Shown here: in pieces, positions 17,389 to 25,240 of the stretch
Position numbering within the stretch: position 1 is the first letter of the stretch
Layout of the letters: each line of letters starts with the position of its first letter
Source: a virus
Strand: one strand, 5' to 3'
DNA: 35,005 bases
IMG/VR virus record: IMGVR_UViG_3300043410_001649
Coordinates: 1-35,005 of that record
The notes under the pieces: generated by a model
Told to the model about the DNA's origin: nothing
Seen by the model: the letters and a program-made list of their open reading frames with translations, nothing else
Databases searched by the model: none
Made by a program: the position numbers and the translations under genes

Positions 17389-18235
17389 AACTGCTAGGAT
17401 CTTGCATGTTGAGTCAACTGATGTATGTCAGGCGGCTTGTCCTGCGTGTGCCCGCGAAACAGATGTAAATTTTAACAAAGAACTAAAACACAGTTACAAA
17501 CTACACGACTTCAAAGAACTTGTGCCTGAGAAGTTAATTTACAGGCTAGACAAAGTGTTTATGTGTGGAAACTACGGCGATCCTGCTGCTAATGCTGCAA
17601 GTAAATCTATACTGTCGTATGTTAGAGAAGTAAACAGTAGTATCGTGCTAGGTATGAATACTAACGGCGGGCTGCAAGATACATTGTGGTGGGCCGACTT
17701 AGCTAACGTAATGCACAAGTCTAACGACTATGTTGTGTTTAGCATCGACGGCTTAGAAGATACTAACCACATTTATCGCAAAAACGTGTCGTGGTCGCGT
17801 ATAATGCACAATGCTAAGACATTTATAGAGTCAGGTGGCAATGCCCAGTGGGACATGTTAGTGTTTAAGCATAACGAGCATCAAGTTGACGCTTGTGAGC
17901 AACTTGCCCGGGACCTGGGATTTAAATGGTTCCGTGCCAAAGTTAGCAAACGCAAACATTACGGTGGCACTGAGCGCCCTATTAATTGGTCTAGGCCCGT
18001 TGCGTCGGGCCCAATTCGTTGTCAAGCATTGCGAGACAATGGGTTATTTTTAGATGCACAGGGCAGATTCAGCCCATGCTGTTGGCTAGGTGAGGCTGAC
18101 CCAACAGCAGACTTTGAAGCTGTTCAAGCTAGCTGGTACACAGATACACCGCATAAAACATGCAAAGAGATCTGTAGTTCCAGCAATCTTACTAGTAATT
18201 TCGAGTCCCAGTGGCGACGAATTACTGAGTTTTAA
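17372..18235 (+). CDS. Radical SAM protein B (paralogue of A)
   Basis: A second radical SAM enzyme, 287 residues from the ATG at 17372. I chose this over an in-frame ATG at 17336 because protein A begins at the matching place before its CX3CX2C. Cluster cysteines are C19, C23 and C26 (TDVCQAACPACARE). It aligns with protein A along its length: MCGNYGDPAANA with FCGTFGDAIAAS, FSIDGLEDTNHIYRK with FCLDGLEDTHHLYRQ, and FKHNEHQVDACEQLARDLGF with WAHNEHQIKDCIRLSQELGF. C-terminal cysteines (CQAL, CCWL, C-x3-C) suggest an auxiliary cluster. It overlaps the gp46 end by 17 bases. The substrate is unknown. Confidence 0.85.
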   Translation: MLKLFETARILHVESTDVCQAACPACARETDVNFNKELKHSYKLHDFKELVPEKLIYRLDKVFMCGNYGDPAANAASKSILSYVREVNSSIVLGMNTNGGLQDTLWWADLANVMHKSNDYVVFSIDGLEDTNHIYRKNVSWSRIMHNAKTFIESGGNAQWDMLVFKHNEHQVDACEQLARDLGFKWFRAKVSKRKHYGGTERPINWSRPVASGPIRCQALRDNGLFLDAQGRFSPCCWLGEADPTADFEAVQASWYTDTPHKTCKEICSSSNLTSNFESQWRRITEF

Positions 18236-18278
18236 TAATATTTTATCATGGCACATACAGGCATAACTACACATTACA

Positions 18279-18710
18279 ATGTGGATATATCAAGGAACCC
18301 AAGTAGAAACTCTTCCAGAAGACTGCGTGGGATTCGTGTATCTCATTACAAATAATGTATCAGGGCGCAAATACATAGGCAAAAAATTAGCTAAATTTCA
18401 AAAAACATCTACCAAAACAGTAAAGCTTAAAAACGGCACAAAGAAAAAGAAAAAAGTCCGCACCAAAGTGGACAGCGACTGGCAAACATATTATGGCTCA
18501 AGTCCCGAATTAAGTAAGGACGTAGAAACACTAGGTACAGAAAACTTCTCTAGAGAAATTCTGTATTACTGCAATTCAAAATCAGAGTGTAGTTACGTCG
18601 AAGCTAGGGAACAATTCTCAAGGCGTGTTTTGGAATCAACAGATTATTATAACGGACACATCCAAGTCCGTGTACATGGCTCCCACATTTTAAATAAATT
18701 ATCAGTTTAA
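18279..18710 (+). CDS. GIY-YIG-type endonuclease
   Basis: A 143-residue protein with the GIY-YIG nuclease core: GFVYLITNN (VYL at 20-22) and GRKYIGKK (YIG at 32-34), a basic lysine-rich insertion (about 40-66), DSDWQTYYGSS, then an alpha-helical end with a plausible catalytic Glu in YVEAREQF (about residue 108). Small enzymes of this group in T4-like phages act as homing endonucleases or degrade host DNA (T4 EndoII is also of this fold). No ribosome site is evident before the ATG. It is the last gene of the gp55 operon and abuts the candidate structured RNA, as homing nucleases sometimes do. Confidence 0.72.
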   Translation: MWIYQGTQVETLPEDCVGFVYLITNNVSGRKYIGKKLAKFQKTSTKTVKLKNGTKKKKKVRTKVDSDWQTYYGSSPELSKDVETLGTENFSREILYYCNSKSECSYVEAREQFSRRVLESTDYYNGHIQVRVHGSHILNKLSV

Positions 18711-19092
18711 GGCTTGCACTGGCTTATATCAAGTGCCCAACATTAAGATAACTGGACATTAGTGTCGCAGGGACGGAAGACTCTATGCTGACTAGAGCGC
18801 TCAATCACTATCCTTTACAGGACGAAGATCGCAAATTGCCGCGGTTTGATTGTTTGAACAGGAATAAAAGCAGGTTACTTGCCATGAGTGCAGTAATCGT
18901 TAAAGGCTAAAAAGACGCTACAGTGATGTAGCAGGTTTGTATAATGTGTTAGCGTATGTTGTACAAATTGCCGTTGTTATAAAGACGCAACTCGAGGTAC
19001 CGGACAACCGCCTCTGTAATTGTTGTAACGCTATGTGGCTGTATGAACTCAGATGAAGTTACAGTTTTTATCTTTGCCCTGTGCGGGCAAAG
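18711..19092 (+). ncRNA. Candidate large structured non-coding RNA
   Basis: No convincing gene is seen in 18711-19251, yet most of it can be folded into adjacent stems. Stems seen by eye: 18714-18720 with 18732-18740 (2-base bulge); 18740-18746 with 18759-18765; 18781-18785 with 18793-18797; 18802-18807 with 18847-18852, enclosing 18811-18814 with 18819-18822; a 6-bp GGTTAC/GTAATC stem in 18873-18898; 18917-18922 with 18927-18932 closing a GTGA (GNRA) tetraloop; 18936-18941 with 18962-18967; 18994-18997/19001-19003 with 19008-19014; 19024-19029 with 19058-19063; and 19072-19079 with 19085-19092 (8 bp). Two stems contain G-T pairs that would be A-C on the other strand, which favours the plus strand. 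The word AAAGACGC occurs twice (about 18912 and 18982). Size and phage setting recall ROOL/GOLLD-type RNAs, but no sequence match is claimed. Confidence 0.5.
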
Positions 19093-19138
19093 TGTGACCA
19101 TTGAATCTAGATGAAACGTATAATCGCTTCGCTCTTAG

Positions 19139-19243
19139 TTTTAAAACAAATGAAACCAATTAATTAGTTTTTAGTTAATTGATTTGATTTGTTTAAAATA
19201 TGTTGTGAGCGATAGCGATACAACAGATGTCTGTAAGACATCT
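19139..19243. terminator. Hairpin cluster between convergent operons
   Basis: Three inverted repeats lie in a row: an AT-rich imperfect hairpin of over 20 pairs (19139-19198), TGTTGT/ACAACA (19201-19206 with 19220-19225), and a perfect 8-bp stem with a GTA loop (19225-19232 with 19236-19243). They separate the rightward GIY-YIG/RNA unit from the leftward gp26 unit, so two-way transcription termination is the likely role. None has a clean T-run, so the mechanism is inferred. Confidence 0.5.
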
Positions 19244-19251
19244 CTAAATAG

Positions 19252-19632
19252 TTAATAAATTTTCTCTTCTATGATACTGCTATTGGTTAAGATGTTAATT
19301 TCTTTTTTAATAGCAGCACGGAGATCGTTTTTAATATAAACTTTACGGGCTAGTTCGATAAATGCTTGGTCGAACTTCTGCATCTTTTCGTGATGCCTCT
19401 TGCTATCCTCAATTATCCACAGTTCTGCGTTAATTGAGTGCAATTTCTCTTTGAGCTCTGATATTTTATTGTTATGCGGTAACTGATCAAACAGAGTTTG
19501 CAGTTGCCCTAATTCCACGATAATATTCTTTAGGCGATTAAAGTCGTCTGTCTTAGACTGTTTGATTTCAAGTATTGTGATTTTGTCTACTAGCTCACCT
19601 ATACTAATAGGGGCCATTACAGTATTTTTCAT
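19252..19632 (-). CDS. Conserved hypothetical protein, DUF6165-like
   Basis: A 126-residue, mostly helical protein. The N-terminus MAPISIGELVDKITILEIK (from Met6) and the segment AELWIIEDSKRHHE followed by FIELARKVYIKNDLRAAIKK resemble a small bacterial and phage family of unknown function (DUF6165, recalled from pattern). The frame opens at ATG 19632, 2 bases after the preceding stop; Met6 (19617) is an equally likely start. It is the last gene of the gp26 operon. No function can be assigned. Confidence 0.7.
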   Translation of the reverse strand: MKNTVMAPISIGELVDKITILEIKQSKTDDFNRLKNIIVELGQLQTLFDQLPHNNKISELKEKLHSINAELWIIEDSKRHHEKMQKFDQAFIELARKVYIKNDLRAAIKKEINILTNSSIIEEKIY

Positions 19633-19634
19633 AT

Positions 19635-19853
19635 TTAAAAGAATGGTAGTCCGGATTTCTTAGTTGTATCTAAGTTCTTATCAATGATCTTCTTAATAGC
19701 AGCTCTATCGTCGTTGCTTAATAACATAGCATCATCGTAGGATATGCTTCCACGCATAAACCAACACAGTGTGAGTATGTCATCCCTAACGGCTTTTGAC
19801 TCCCTATCCATCTTGTCTAACCAAGATATGATCTTCTCATTGGGCAGTGCCAA
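19635..19853 (-). CDS. Small protein between gp26 and a DUF6165-like gene
   Basis: A 72-residue, charged, helical protein (IISWLDKMDRESKAVRDDIL; LSNDDRAAIKKIID; KKSGLPFF at the end). The best start is TTG at 19853, with AAGG 5 bases upstream, 5 bases after the gp26 stop. In T4 the gene after 26 is 51, a small baseplate hub assembly factor, so a hub-assembly role is possible from position only; I see no sequence support. Confidence 0.7.
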   Translation of the reverse strand: MALPNEKIISWLDKMDRESKAVRDDILTLCWFMRGSISYDDAMLLSNDDRAAIKKIIDKNLDTTKKSGLPFF

Positions 19854-19858
19854 AAGCC

Positions 19859-20701
19859 TTAGCCGAAAAAATTTGATTGATCGAATTCTAAGTTGTTTGT
19901 GTATTCTTTAGTACACTCTTCACATTGTAGCGTAATTGGTTGTAACTTATTATTGCCAATGAGTTTGGTAATACGATCCTTAAGTTCAGTATACACTTCT
20001 CTACTTGAGTTCTCGATAAACTCAGCAATCATCTTTGGATCAGTTACTACAACTTCGTCCTCGGTTGTAATGCTTTCGATGCTAACAACTAGGGTGTTGA
20101 TGTTCATTGTTTTTAAACGTTCAAAGCTTTCTTTAAACATTGCACCTTTTTGCTCGTCAGTTAAGTCGGGGTTATTAATAATACCGTCGATTAGACGCTG
20201 TTCTTCAAAGTTAATTAAGTTAACATCGTTGATATCTTTGTATAGTTGTGGCTTAAACTGGAACTTAAGATTGTTAATAAACGCAGGCTTTGTGAAGTCG
20301 GCACGTTTTGCATCTGCTAAAATTACACGTAAATCCAACGCATGTTCGTTGCCATGTTTGCAGTGTGGGCACTCTGTGTTAATGTCCATAGCGTGACCGT
20401 AACTAGCAATACGAATAGCAATAAACAGCGGATCAACATCAACAGCGGGGACTTGCCAAGCGTTTTTAATGTTTGGGCAGCAACTTTGTATAATGTCCAC
20501 CATGCCCTGCCCGTTAAGCAACGCATCCGGGGTTTTAAGCGTTAATTCGTCCTTAACTGTCATTGGATATACTGGGATTTCGCCAGTTACTGGAAAATCA
20601 ATGCTCCCTTCAGCATAATACTGACCGCCAGATGGCAATTTTAAGTAAATTGCAGGCTGTCTAAAATGTTTGAATAGCGGGTTACTTGCCGGGTTCGACA
20701 T
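19859..20701 (-). CDS. 26: Baseplate hub assembly protein gp26
   Basis: A 280-residue protein of the T4 baseplate gp26 family (T4 gp26 has 208 residues), used in building the hub. Diagnostic segments: GGQYYAEGSIDFPVTGEIPV, MTVKDELTLKTPDALLNG, then QSCCPNIKNAW and FIAIRIASYGHAMDI. Two CxxC pairs (CPHC near residue 118 and CEEC near 264) could bind a metal. The start is ATG 20701 with GGAG upstream; a longer frame reaching 20767 would overlap the divergent tape-measure start and lacks a ribosome site. Transcribed away from gp29. Confidence 0.88.
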   Translation of the reverse strand: MSNPASNPLFKHFRQPAIYLKLPSGGQYYAEGSIDFPVTGEIPVYPMTVKDELTLKTPDALLNGQGMVDIIQSCCPNIKNAWQVPAVDVDPLFIAIRIASYGHAMDINTECPHCKHGNEHALDLRVILADAKRADFTKPAFINNLKFQFKPQLYKDINDVNLINFEEQRLIDGIINNPDLTDEQKGAMFKESFERLKTMNINTLVVSIESITTEDEVVVTDPKMIAEFIENSSREVYTELKDRITKLIGNNKLQPITLQCEECTKEYTNNLEFDQSNFFG

Positions 20702-20713
20702 GGTTTTGATCTC

Positions 20714-20721
20714 CATAAATA
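20714..20721 (+). promoter_or_regulatory. Late promoter motif for tape measure gene
   Basis: CATAAATA on the plus strand, 30 bases before the gp29-like ATG. It faces the opposite motif at 20734-20741 within the same 50-base gap. Confidence 0.55.
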
Positions 20722-20733
20722 GATGTATAACTC

Positions 20734-20741
20734 TATTTATC
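20734..20741 (-). promoter_or_regulatory. Late promoter motif for gp26 operon
   Basis: The minus strand reads GATAAATA, 32 bases before the gp26 ATG. Only 12 bases separate it from the opposing motif, so the two 5' leaders would overlap. Confidence 0.55.
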
Positions 20742-20751
20742 GCGAAAAAAT

Positions 20752-23124
20752 ATGGCTGGTGTAACAATTAACATTCCGAACATAGGCAACATTAGTGCTG
20801 ATAATGCAGCCACGGAAGATACCCTACAGAAAATCCTGCAGGCTATTCAAAAGTCGGGAGGCGCCAGCGGCGGCACTAAACCGGGCAATAGTAAAGAGGA
20901 AAAAGATCTTAAAAAAGTTCGTGAAGACGAAGCTAAACAACTTAAGAAGGATCTTGAAGAAACTAAAAAAGCCGGAACTGAACAAACTAAAACAAACAAG
21001 CATCTAGCGGCATTTGGGAACTACCTTAAAGGGGTTGGCTCCGGAATGTCTACTGGGTTTGGGCAAATCACAAGTGCATCAGTTGGGTTAGCTAAGACGT
21101 TTGCACTAACTGCTACAACAGTTGCTACAGCGTTCATGACTAGCTATGATGCTATGGCTAAGGACCCAATTGGTGCTGCGTCAACAATGATGGCAACACA
21201 AATTGATGTGTATGCATCGGTTGCTAAAGCCGCAGTTGATGTGTTTGCTGGTGGCATTAAAGCTGCTGGTGGGGTACTTGGTCCGTGGAGTCAAACAGCA
21301 AGTGGTGCAGCAGATGCATTAAGTTCAGCCGCAAAAGCAGCAATTGACTTTGCAGCCGCAGTTTTAAAAGTTGCTAACCAGGTATTTGCGACCGAATTTA
21401 AGAAGTCAGTTGATGCTTTAAACAGTTATGCTAAGGCAGGTGCAAGCTTTGCTGGCGGCATGACGGAAATGCGTAATACAGCCAATCGAGCTGGGTTAAG
21501 CTTAGAAGTATTAAACAAATCTACATTAGCATCTGCTGAAAGTATTCGTGCTTCCGGTTTAACCATGGGCGAAGGCGCTGGCATGGTTGCTAAAGGTATG
21601 GATGCTGCTAGAAAGACTATCGGTAAGTCTGGTATGACTATGCGAGATGAAATGCTTGCATTGGGTTTTAATTACGAAGAACAAGGCGAGATTGTTGCTA
21701 GCTTAGGTGCCCAAATGAAAGCGTCTGGGCAAGATATTAGAAACTTAGCCCCTGCCGATCTAGCAAAACAAACTAAAGAATACGCAACAAACTTGAAAGT
21801 AATGTCTGACATTACTGGACAAGATGCTAAGAAGTTAATGGAAAAAGCCCGCTCTGAAAGTATGCGCGGCGCTTTAATGAACAAGCTTGATAAAGATCAA
21901 CGTGACAACTTTACTAAAGCGCACACTATGCTTGCTAAGTATGGGCCAGAAGTGCAAAATGCTCTTATCCAGCAAATTGCTGGCGGTACTATAACTGATG
22001 CAAAGGTTGCAGCTAACGCAGACCTAGTGCAAATGATCCAGGACATTGCAGGTAATGTCCAGCAAGCCGGTGGTGATATTGTTGAGTCTACTGGTCAAGC
22101 AATGGGCGATGCACGTAAACGATTGGAAAGCAGTTCAGTTGCAGGTGCAACTGACATGGCAGCAGCATTGGGGTCATCTGGCTTACCGGCAGCTATGGCG
22201 GGTATCACTAACAACATTTTAGCATCAGGCTTTACGCCAGAAATGGCAAAGACTAGTAAAGATGCAGCAGTGGCTATGTCTGAGAATATGGATTCTGCTG
22301 CAAAGAATTACGCTAAGATAACATCAGAAGCTTCTGACTTTGCAGTAAAGATGGAAACTCTAGTTGGTGAGAACTTAGGTACTTACAGCAAAATGCTAGC
22401 AGACACTTACTCTAAGACATCTGAAATGATGACTAAAGTTGTTGAGGGTGTTGACCAATTATTAAAAGTAGCCAAGGGCGAGGGACTAGAGGGATTAAAC
22501 GAAAACAGCCAAGACACTAAGATTGAAAAGAATCTGCAAGGATTCTGGGAAAACTTTGAGCATTACAGTGCTAGGGCTGTTGAGAAAACCGGTGACGGTA
22601 TTGCTGGTGCGTTAAAAATGGCTGGCGCTGAAACACTAGGCGGATGGGTGGGCAAGTTAACTGATTCAGCTAAAGACGAACGCCGCAAGAACGAAACTGA
22701 CTACATGAAAAAGGAAGGCCGCACCGGCTTTGCTTTGGGCGGCATTGCGTCGGGTCCAACATCGGGGTTTGAAACATTGCTACACGGCACTGAGGCAGTT
22801 GTTCCTTTGCCAGACGGTAAATCAATCCCAATTGATATGAGTGGTACAATATCCCAATTAGTGGCAAGCACACAGGGTAACTCGCAACAGGCAGCAGTTG
22901 CTTACACAGAAAGCATGAAAATGCTATCAGATAAGCTAGATTCGATGATTGCGGCTATGTCACATAAGGACACATCTGCTAATTCAGTGTTTGCTGAGGT
23001 AGCATCGCACCTAGGCGAGCTAAAAGAAACAGCGTTAAAACAGTTAGATGCACACGATATTATGAAGCGTACACTAGCTGACAGCAAGGATAACTTGTCT
23101 GGTATTTTAAATAATATCATGTAA
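20752..23124 (+). CDS. 29: Tail tape measure protein (gp29-like)
   Basis: A 790-residue protein that would set tail length and sit inside the tube. The N-terminus (about 45-80) is a Lys/Glu-rich coiled coil; about 100-250 is Ala/Gly-rich with hydrophobic helices; the middle is helical and rich in Met, Ala and Lys. The end carries GFALGGIASGPTSGFETLLH followed by GTEAVVPLPDGK, a widespread mark of tape measure proteins. T4 gp29 has 590 residues, so a tail somewhat longer than T4 is inferred. No clear ribosome site precedes the ATG. It lies beside gp26 but upstream of the portal gene, unlike the T4 order. Confidence 0.85.
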   Translation: MAGVTINIPNIGNISADNAATEDTLQKILQAIQKSGGASGGTKPGNSKEEKDLKKVREDEAKQLKKDLEETKKAGTEQTKTNKHLAAFGNYLKGVGSGMSTGFGQITSASVGLAKTFALTATTVATAFMTSYDAMAKDPIGAASTMMATQIDVYASVAKAAVDVFAGGIKAAGGVLGPWSQTASGAADALSSAAKAAIDFAAAVLKVANQVFATEFKKSVDALNSYAKAGASFAGGMTEMRNTANRAGLSLEVLNKSTLASAESIRASGLTMGEGAGMVAKGMDAARKTIGKSGMTMRDEMLALGFNYEEQGEIVASLGAQMKASGQDIRNLAPADLAKQTKEYATNLKVMSDITGQDAKKLMEKARSESMRGALMNKLDKDQRDNFTKAHTMLAKYGPEVQNALIQQIAGGTITDAKVAANADLVQMIQDIAGNVQQAGGDIVESTGQAMGDARKRLESSSVAGATDMAAALGSSGLPAAMAGITNNILASGFTPEMAKTSKDAAVAMSENMDSAAKNYAKITSEASDFAVKMETLVGENLGTYSKMLADTYSKTSEMMTKVVEGVDQLLKVAKGEGLEGLNENSQDTKIEKNLQGFWENFEHYSARAVEKTGDGIAGALKMAGAETLGGWVGKLTDSAKDERRKNETDYMKKEGRTGFALGGIASGPTSGFETLLHGTEAVVPLPDGKSIPIDMSGTISQLVASTQGNSQQAAVAYTESMKMLSDKLDSMIAAMSHKDTSANSVFAEVASHLGELKETALKQLDAHDIMKRTLADSKDNLSGILNNIM

Positions 23125-23131
23125 TTTTTGC

Positions 23132-23139
23132 GGTAAATA
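23132..23139 (+). promoter_or_regulatory. Late promoter motif for portal gene
   Basis: GGTAAATA, 19 bases before the gp20 ATG. The same octamer precedes three other plus-strand late units here. Confidence 0.5.
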
Positions 23140-23158
23140 TCGCATAACGAGATAATAT

Positions 23159-24874
23159 ATGGCAACCTGGAAGAAATATTTTAAGACTAGTCCAACACAA
23201 CTTGGAAGTCCTATTAGTGGCAGTACTGCGGTTAGTGGCCAACGCCCTGATCCAGGCTATCGCAACTATCAAAGTACATTACCTGAAGTTTATGTTGGGC
23301 ATCCTAACCGTGTTGAACGTTACAATCAATACGAACAAATGGATATGGACAGCGAAATTAATGCTGCCCTTGACATCTTAGCAGAGTTTACTACCCAAAA
23401 GAACAAAGAAAACGGTACTGCTTTTGAAGTTGATTTTAAGGATACGCCAACAGACAACGAAGTTAAGATCATTAAAGAACAACTACAGCAATGGGTTACA
23501 TTAAATGATTTAAACAAGCGTATCTTTAAGATTGTGCGTAACACAATCAAATACGGCGATCAAGTGTTTATCCGTGATCCAGAGAACTTTAAGTTGTATT
23601 GGACTGAAATGTCTAAAGTAACGAAAGTTATTGTAAACGAGAACAAGGGCAAAGAGCCCGAGCAATACATTATTCGTGACTTAAACCCTAACTTCCAAAA
23701 CTTAACTGTTACTGCGGTTGCTACTAGTGACTCTTTCTCTAATAGCCCACAAATTGGTGGTCCGCAAGGCAGTTATATGTCCCCAAACGGCCCAACAACA
23801 AGTGGTAGTCGTTTTAGTCACCAACAAAACGAAGCAGTAATTAACGCTGAACACATTATCCACTTAAGTTTAACTGAAGGCTTAGATGCTTTCTGGCCAT
23901 TTGGTACTAGCGTATTAGAAAACGTATTCAAAGTTTTCAAACAAAAAGAATTGCTCGAAGACTCGATTATTATCTATCGTGTGCAACGTGCGCCGGAGCG
24001 CCGTATCTTTAAGATTGACGTAGGTAACATGGTTCCGCACATGGCTATGGCATTCGTTGAGCGTATTAAAAACGAAATCCACCAGCGCCGTATTCCCACA
24101 CAAACAGGTGGCGGCGTTAATATGATGGATGCTACATACAACCCGTTAAGTACAAACGAAGATTACTTCTTCCCTGTTACAGCAGACGGTCGCGGTTCTG
24201 ACGTTACTACACTAGCCGGGGGTCAAAACCTAGGCGAAATCACTGATTTGCGCTTCTTTACTAACAAGTTATTCCGTGGTTTGCGTATTCCTAGTAGCTA
24301 TTTGCCTACTGGGGTCGACGATGGCACACAGAGCTTTAGTGACGGGCGTACTGGCACAGCACTAATCCAGGAATGGCGTTTTACACAATATTGCAAGCGT
24401 TTGCAAGCAATGATTGTGGATAAGTTAGACGAAGAATTTAAGATGTTTATGCGCTGGAGAGGCATTAACATCGACGGATCGTTGTTTGATTTAAAATTTG
24501 AAGAACCCCAAAACTTTGCAAGTTATCGCCAAGCTGATATTGACTCTGCACGTATTGCAACATATACACAGTTGGAAGCATATCCGTATTTCTCTAAGCG
24601 TTTCTTAATGAAGCGTTACTTAGGATTAAGTGAAATGGAAATGGCTGAAAACGAAATGATGTGGAGTGAGGAACAGGGCGATGTTGAAGCAGCACCGGTT
24701 GAGCATCCAAGCTTGCGTGGCATGGGTATTAGCCCAGGTGGCATCCAAACAGATCTTGAACAAGCTACTCCGGATGAAGCTGGTGACGGTATGGCCCCAG
24801 ATGGTGGCGCAGCGCCAGTGGGTGTTGGTGAACCGGGCGGATCAGCTGCTGGCGGCGGCGCAGCACCGACCTAA
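23159..24874 (+). CDS. 20: Portal vertex protein gp20
   Basis: The dodecameric portal through which DNA is packaged and the head joins the tail. The 571 residues (T4: 524) show gp20 hallmarks: YNQYEQMDMDSEINAALDIL, KYGDQVFIRDPENFK, HLSLTEGLDAFWPFGTSVLE, YRVQRAPERRIFKIDVGNM, and LRIPSSYLPTGVDDGTQSFS. The last 70 residues are a Pro/Gly/Ala-rich tail that looks disordered and is not seen in T4. It is followed by a gp67-position gene as in T4. Confidence 0.96.
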   Translation: MATWKKYFKTSPTQLGSPISGSTAVSGQRPDPGYRNYQSTLPEVYVGHPNRVERYNQYEQMDMDSEINAALDILAEFTTQKNKENGTAFEVDFKDTPTDNEVKIIKEQLQQWVTLNDLNKRIFKIVRNTIKYGDQVFIRDPENFKLYWTEMSKVTKVIVNENKGKEPEQYIIRDLNPNFQNLTVTAVATSDSFSNSPQIGGPQGSYMSPNGPTTSGSRFSHQQNEAVINAEHIIHLSLTEGLDAFWPFGTSVLENVFKVFKQKELLEDSIIIYRVQRAPERRIFKIDVGNMVPHMAMAFVERIKNEIHQRRIPTQTGGGVNMMDATYNPLSTNEDYFFPVTADGRGSDVTTLAGGQNLGEITDLRFFTNKLFRGLRIPSSYLPTGVDDGTQSFSDGRTGTALIQEWRFTQYCKRLQAMIVDKLDEEFKMFMRWRGINIDGSLFDLKFEEPQNFASYRQADIDSARIATYTQLEAYPYFSKRFLMKRYLGLSEMEMAENEMMWSEEQGDVEAAPVEHPSLRGMGISPGGIQTDLEQATPDEAGDGMAPDGGAAPVGVGEPGGSAAGGGAAPT

Positions 24875-24886
24875 TTATTAGATTTG

Positions 24887-24894
24887 GGTAAATA
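24887..24894 (+). promoter_or_regulatory. Late promoter motif before the gp67-position gene
   Basis: GGTAAATA ends only 5 bases before the ATG at 24900. If the start of transcription lies 6-7 bases downstream, as for T4 late promoters, the message would be leaderless. Confidence 0.4.
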
Positions 24895-24899
24895 ACACT

Positions 24900-25145
24900 A
24901 TGCATTTGTTTGAATTAGGATTAGTAAAACCGGATTACGAAGGTCGTCAAACCGAAAAGGATGACAACAGCGTAATGAAATTAAGCGACATACGTAAGTC
25001 ATCTCGCTTAACTTTGGCACACTTGAACCGTCTACGTATAGCACATGATGTACGTAAATTTGAACACGAGAAAAAACTACAATCGGTAGCAAAACAATAC
25101 AAAGCACCGGCCGCAGCGCCCGGTGCTGGTCCCGGCGGCGTTTAA
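24900..25145 (+). CDS. Small prohead core protein (gp67 position)
   Basis: An 81-residue basic helical protein (SRLTLAHLNRLRIAHDVRKF followed by EHEKKLQSVAKQY) with an Ala/Pro/Gly tail. T4 gp67 is 80 residues and lies directly after gene 20, so length and position both fit a prohead core peptide precursor; sequence similarity is not evident to me. No Shine-Dalgarno is seen. The Ala/Pro/Gly tail resembles that of the portal just upstream. Confidence 0.65.
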   Translation: MHLFELGLVKPDYEGRQTEKDDNSVMKLSDIRKSSRLTLAHLNRLRIAHDVRKFEHEKKLQSVAKQYKAPAAAPGAGPGGV

Positions 25146-25199
25146 ATTGATAAAAACCGCCAAAAAACACCTATATTACCACTAAAAAGTACGTAGTTA

Positions 25200-25207
25200 A
25201 GTAAATA
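25200..25207 (+). promoter_or_regulatory. Late promoter motif for prohead core/protease genes
   Basis: AGTAAATA, 33 bases before the ATG at 25241, in the 95-base gap after the gp67-position gene. Confidence 0.45.
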
Positions 25208-25240
25208 ACTACACAAAGCCACTTGACTAAAGGAGTTCTT

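Noticed and set aside
18279-19092. Group I intron with homing nuclease
   Set aside because: No P7-like core or split host gene recognised by eye; flanking genes are intact. Kept only as an alternative for the RNA.
18949-19101. Minus-strand 50-codon open frame inside the intergenic region
   Set aside because: No ribosome site, no coupling to neighbours, and it covers several strong hairpins; more likely chance within a structured RNA locus.
19893-20396. 167-codon plus-strand open frame opposite gp26
   Set aside because: Entirely within gp26, Ser/Leu-rich antisense composition, no ribosome site.
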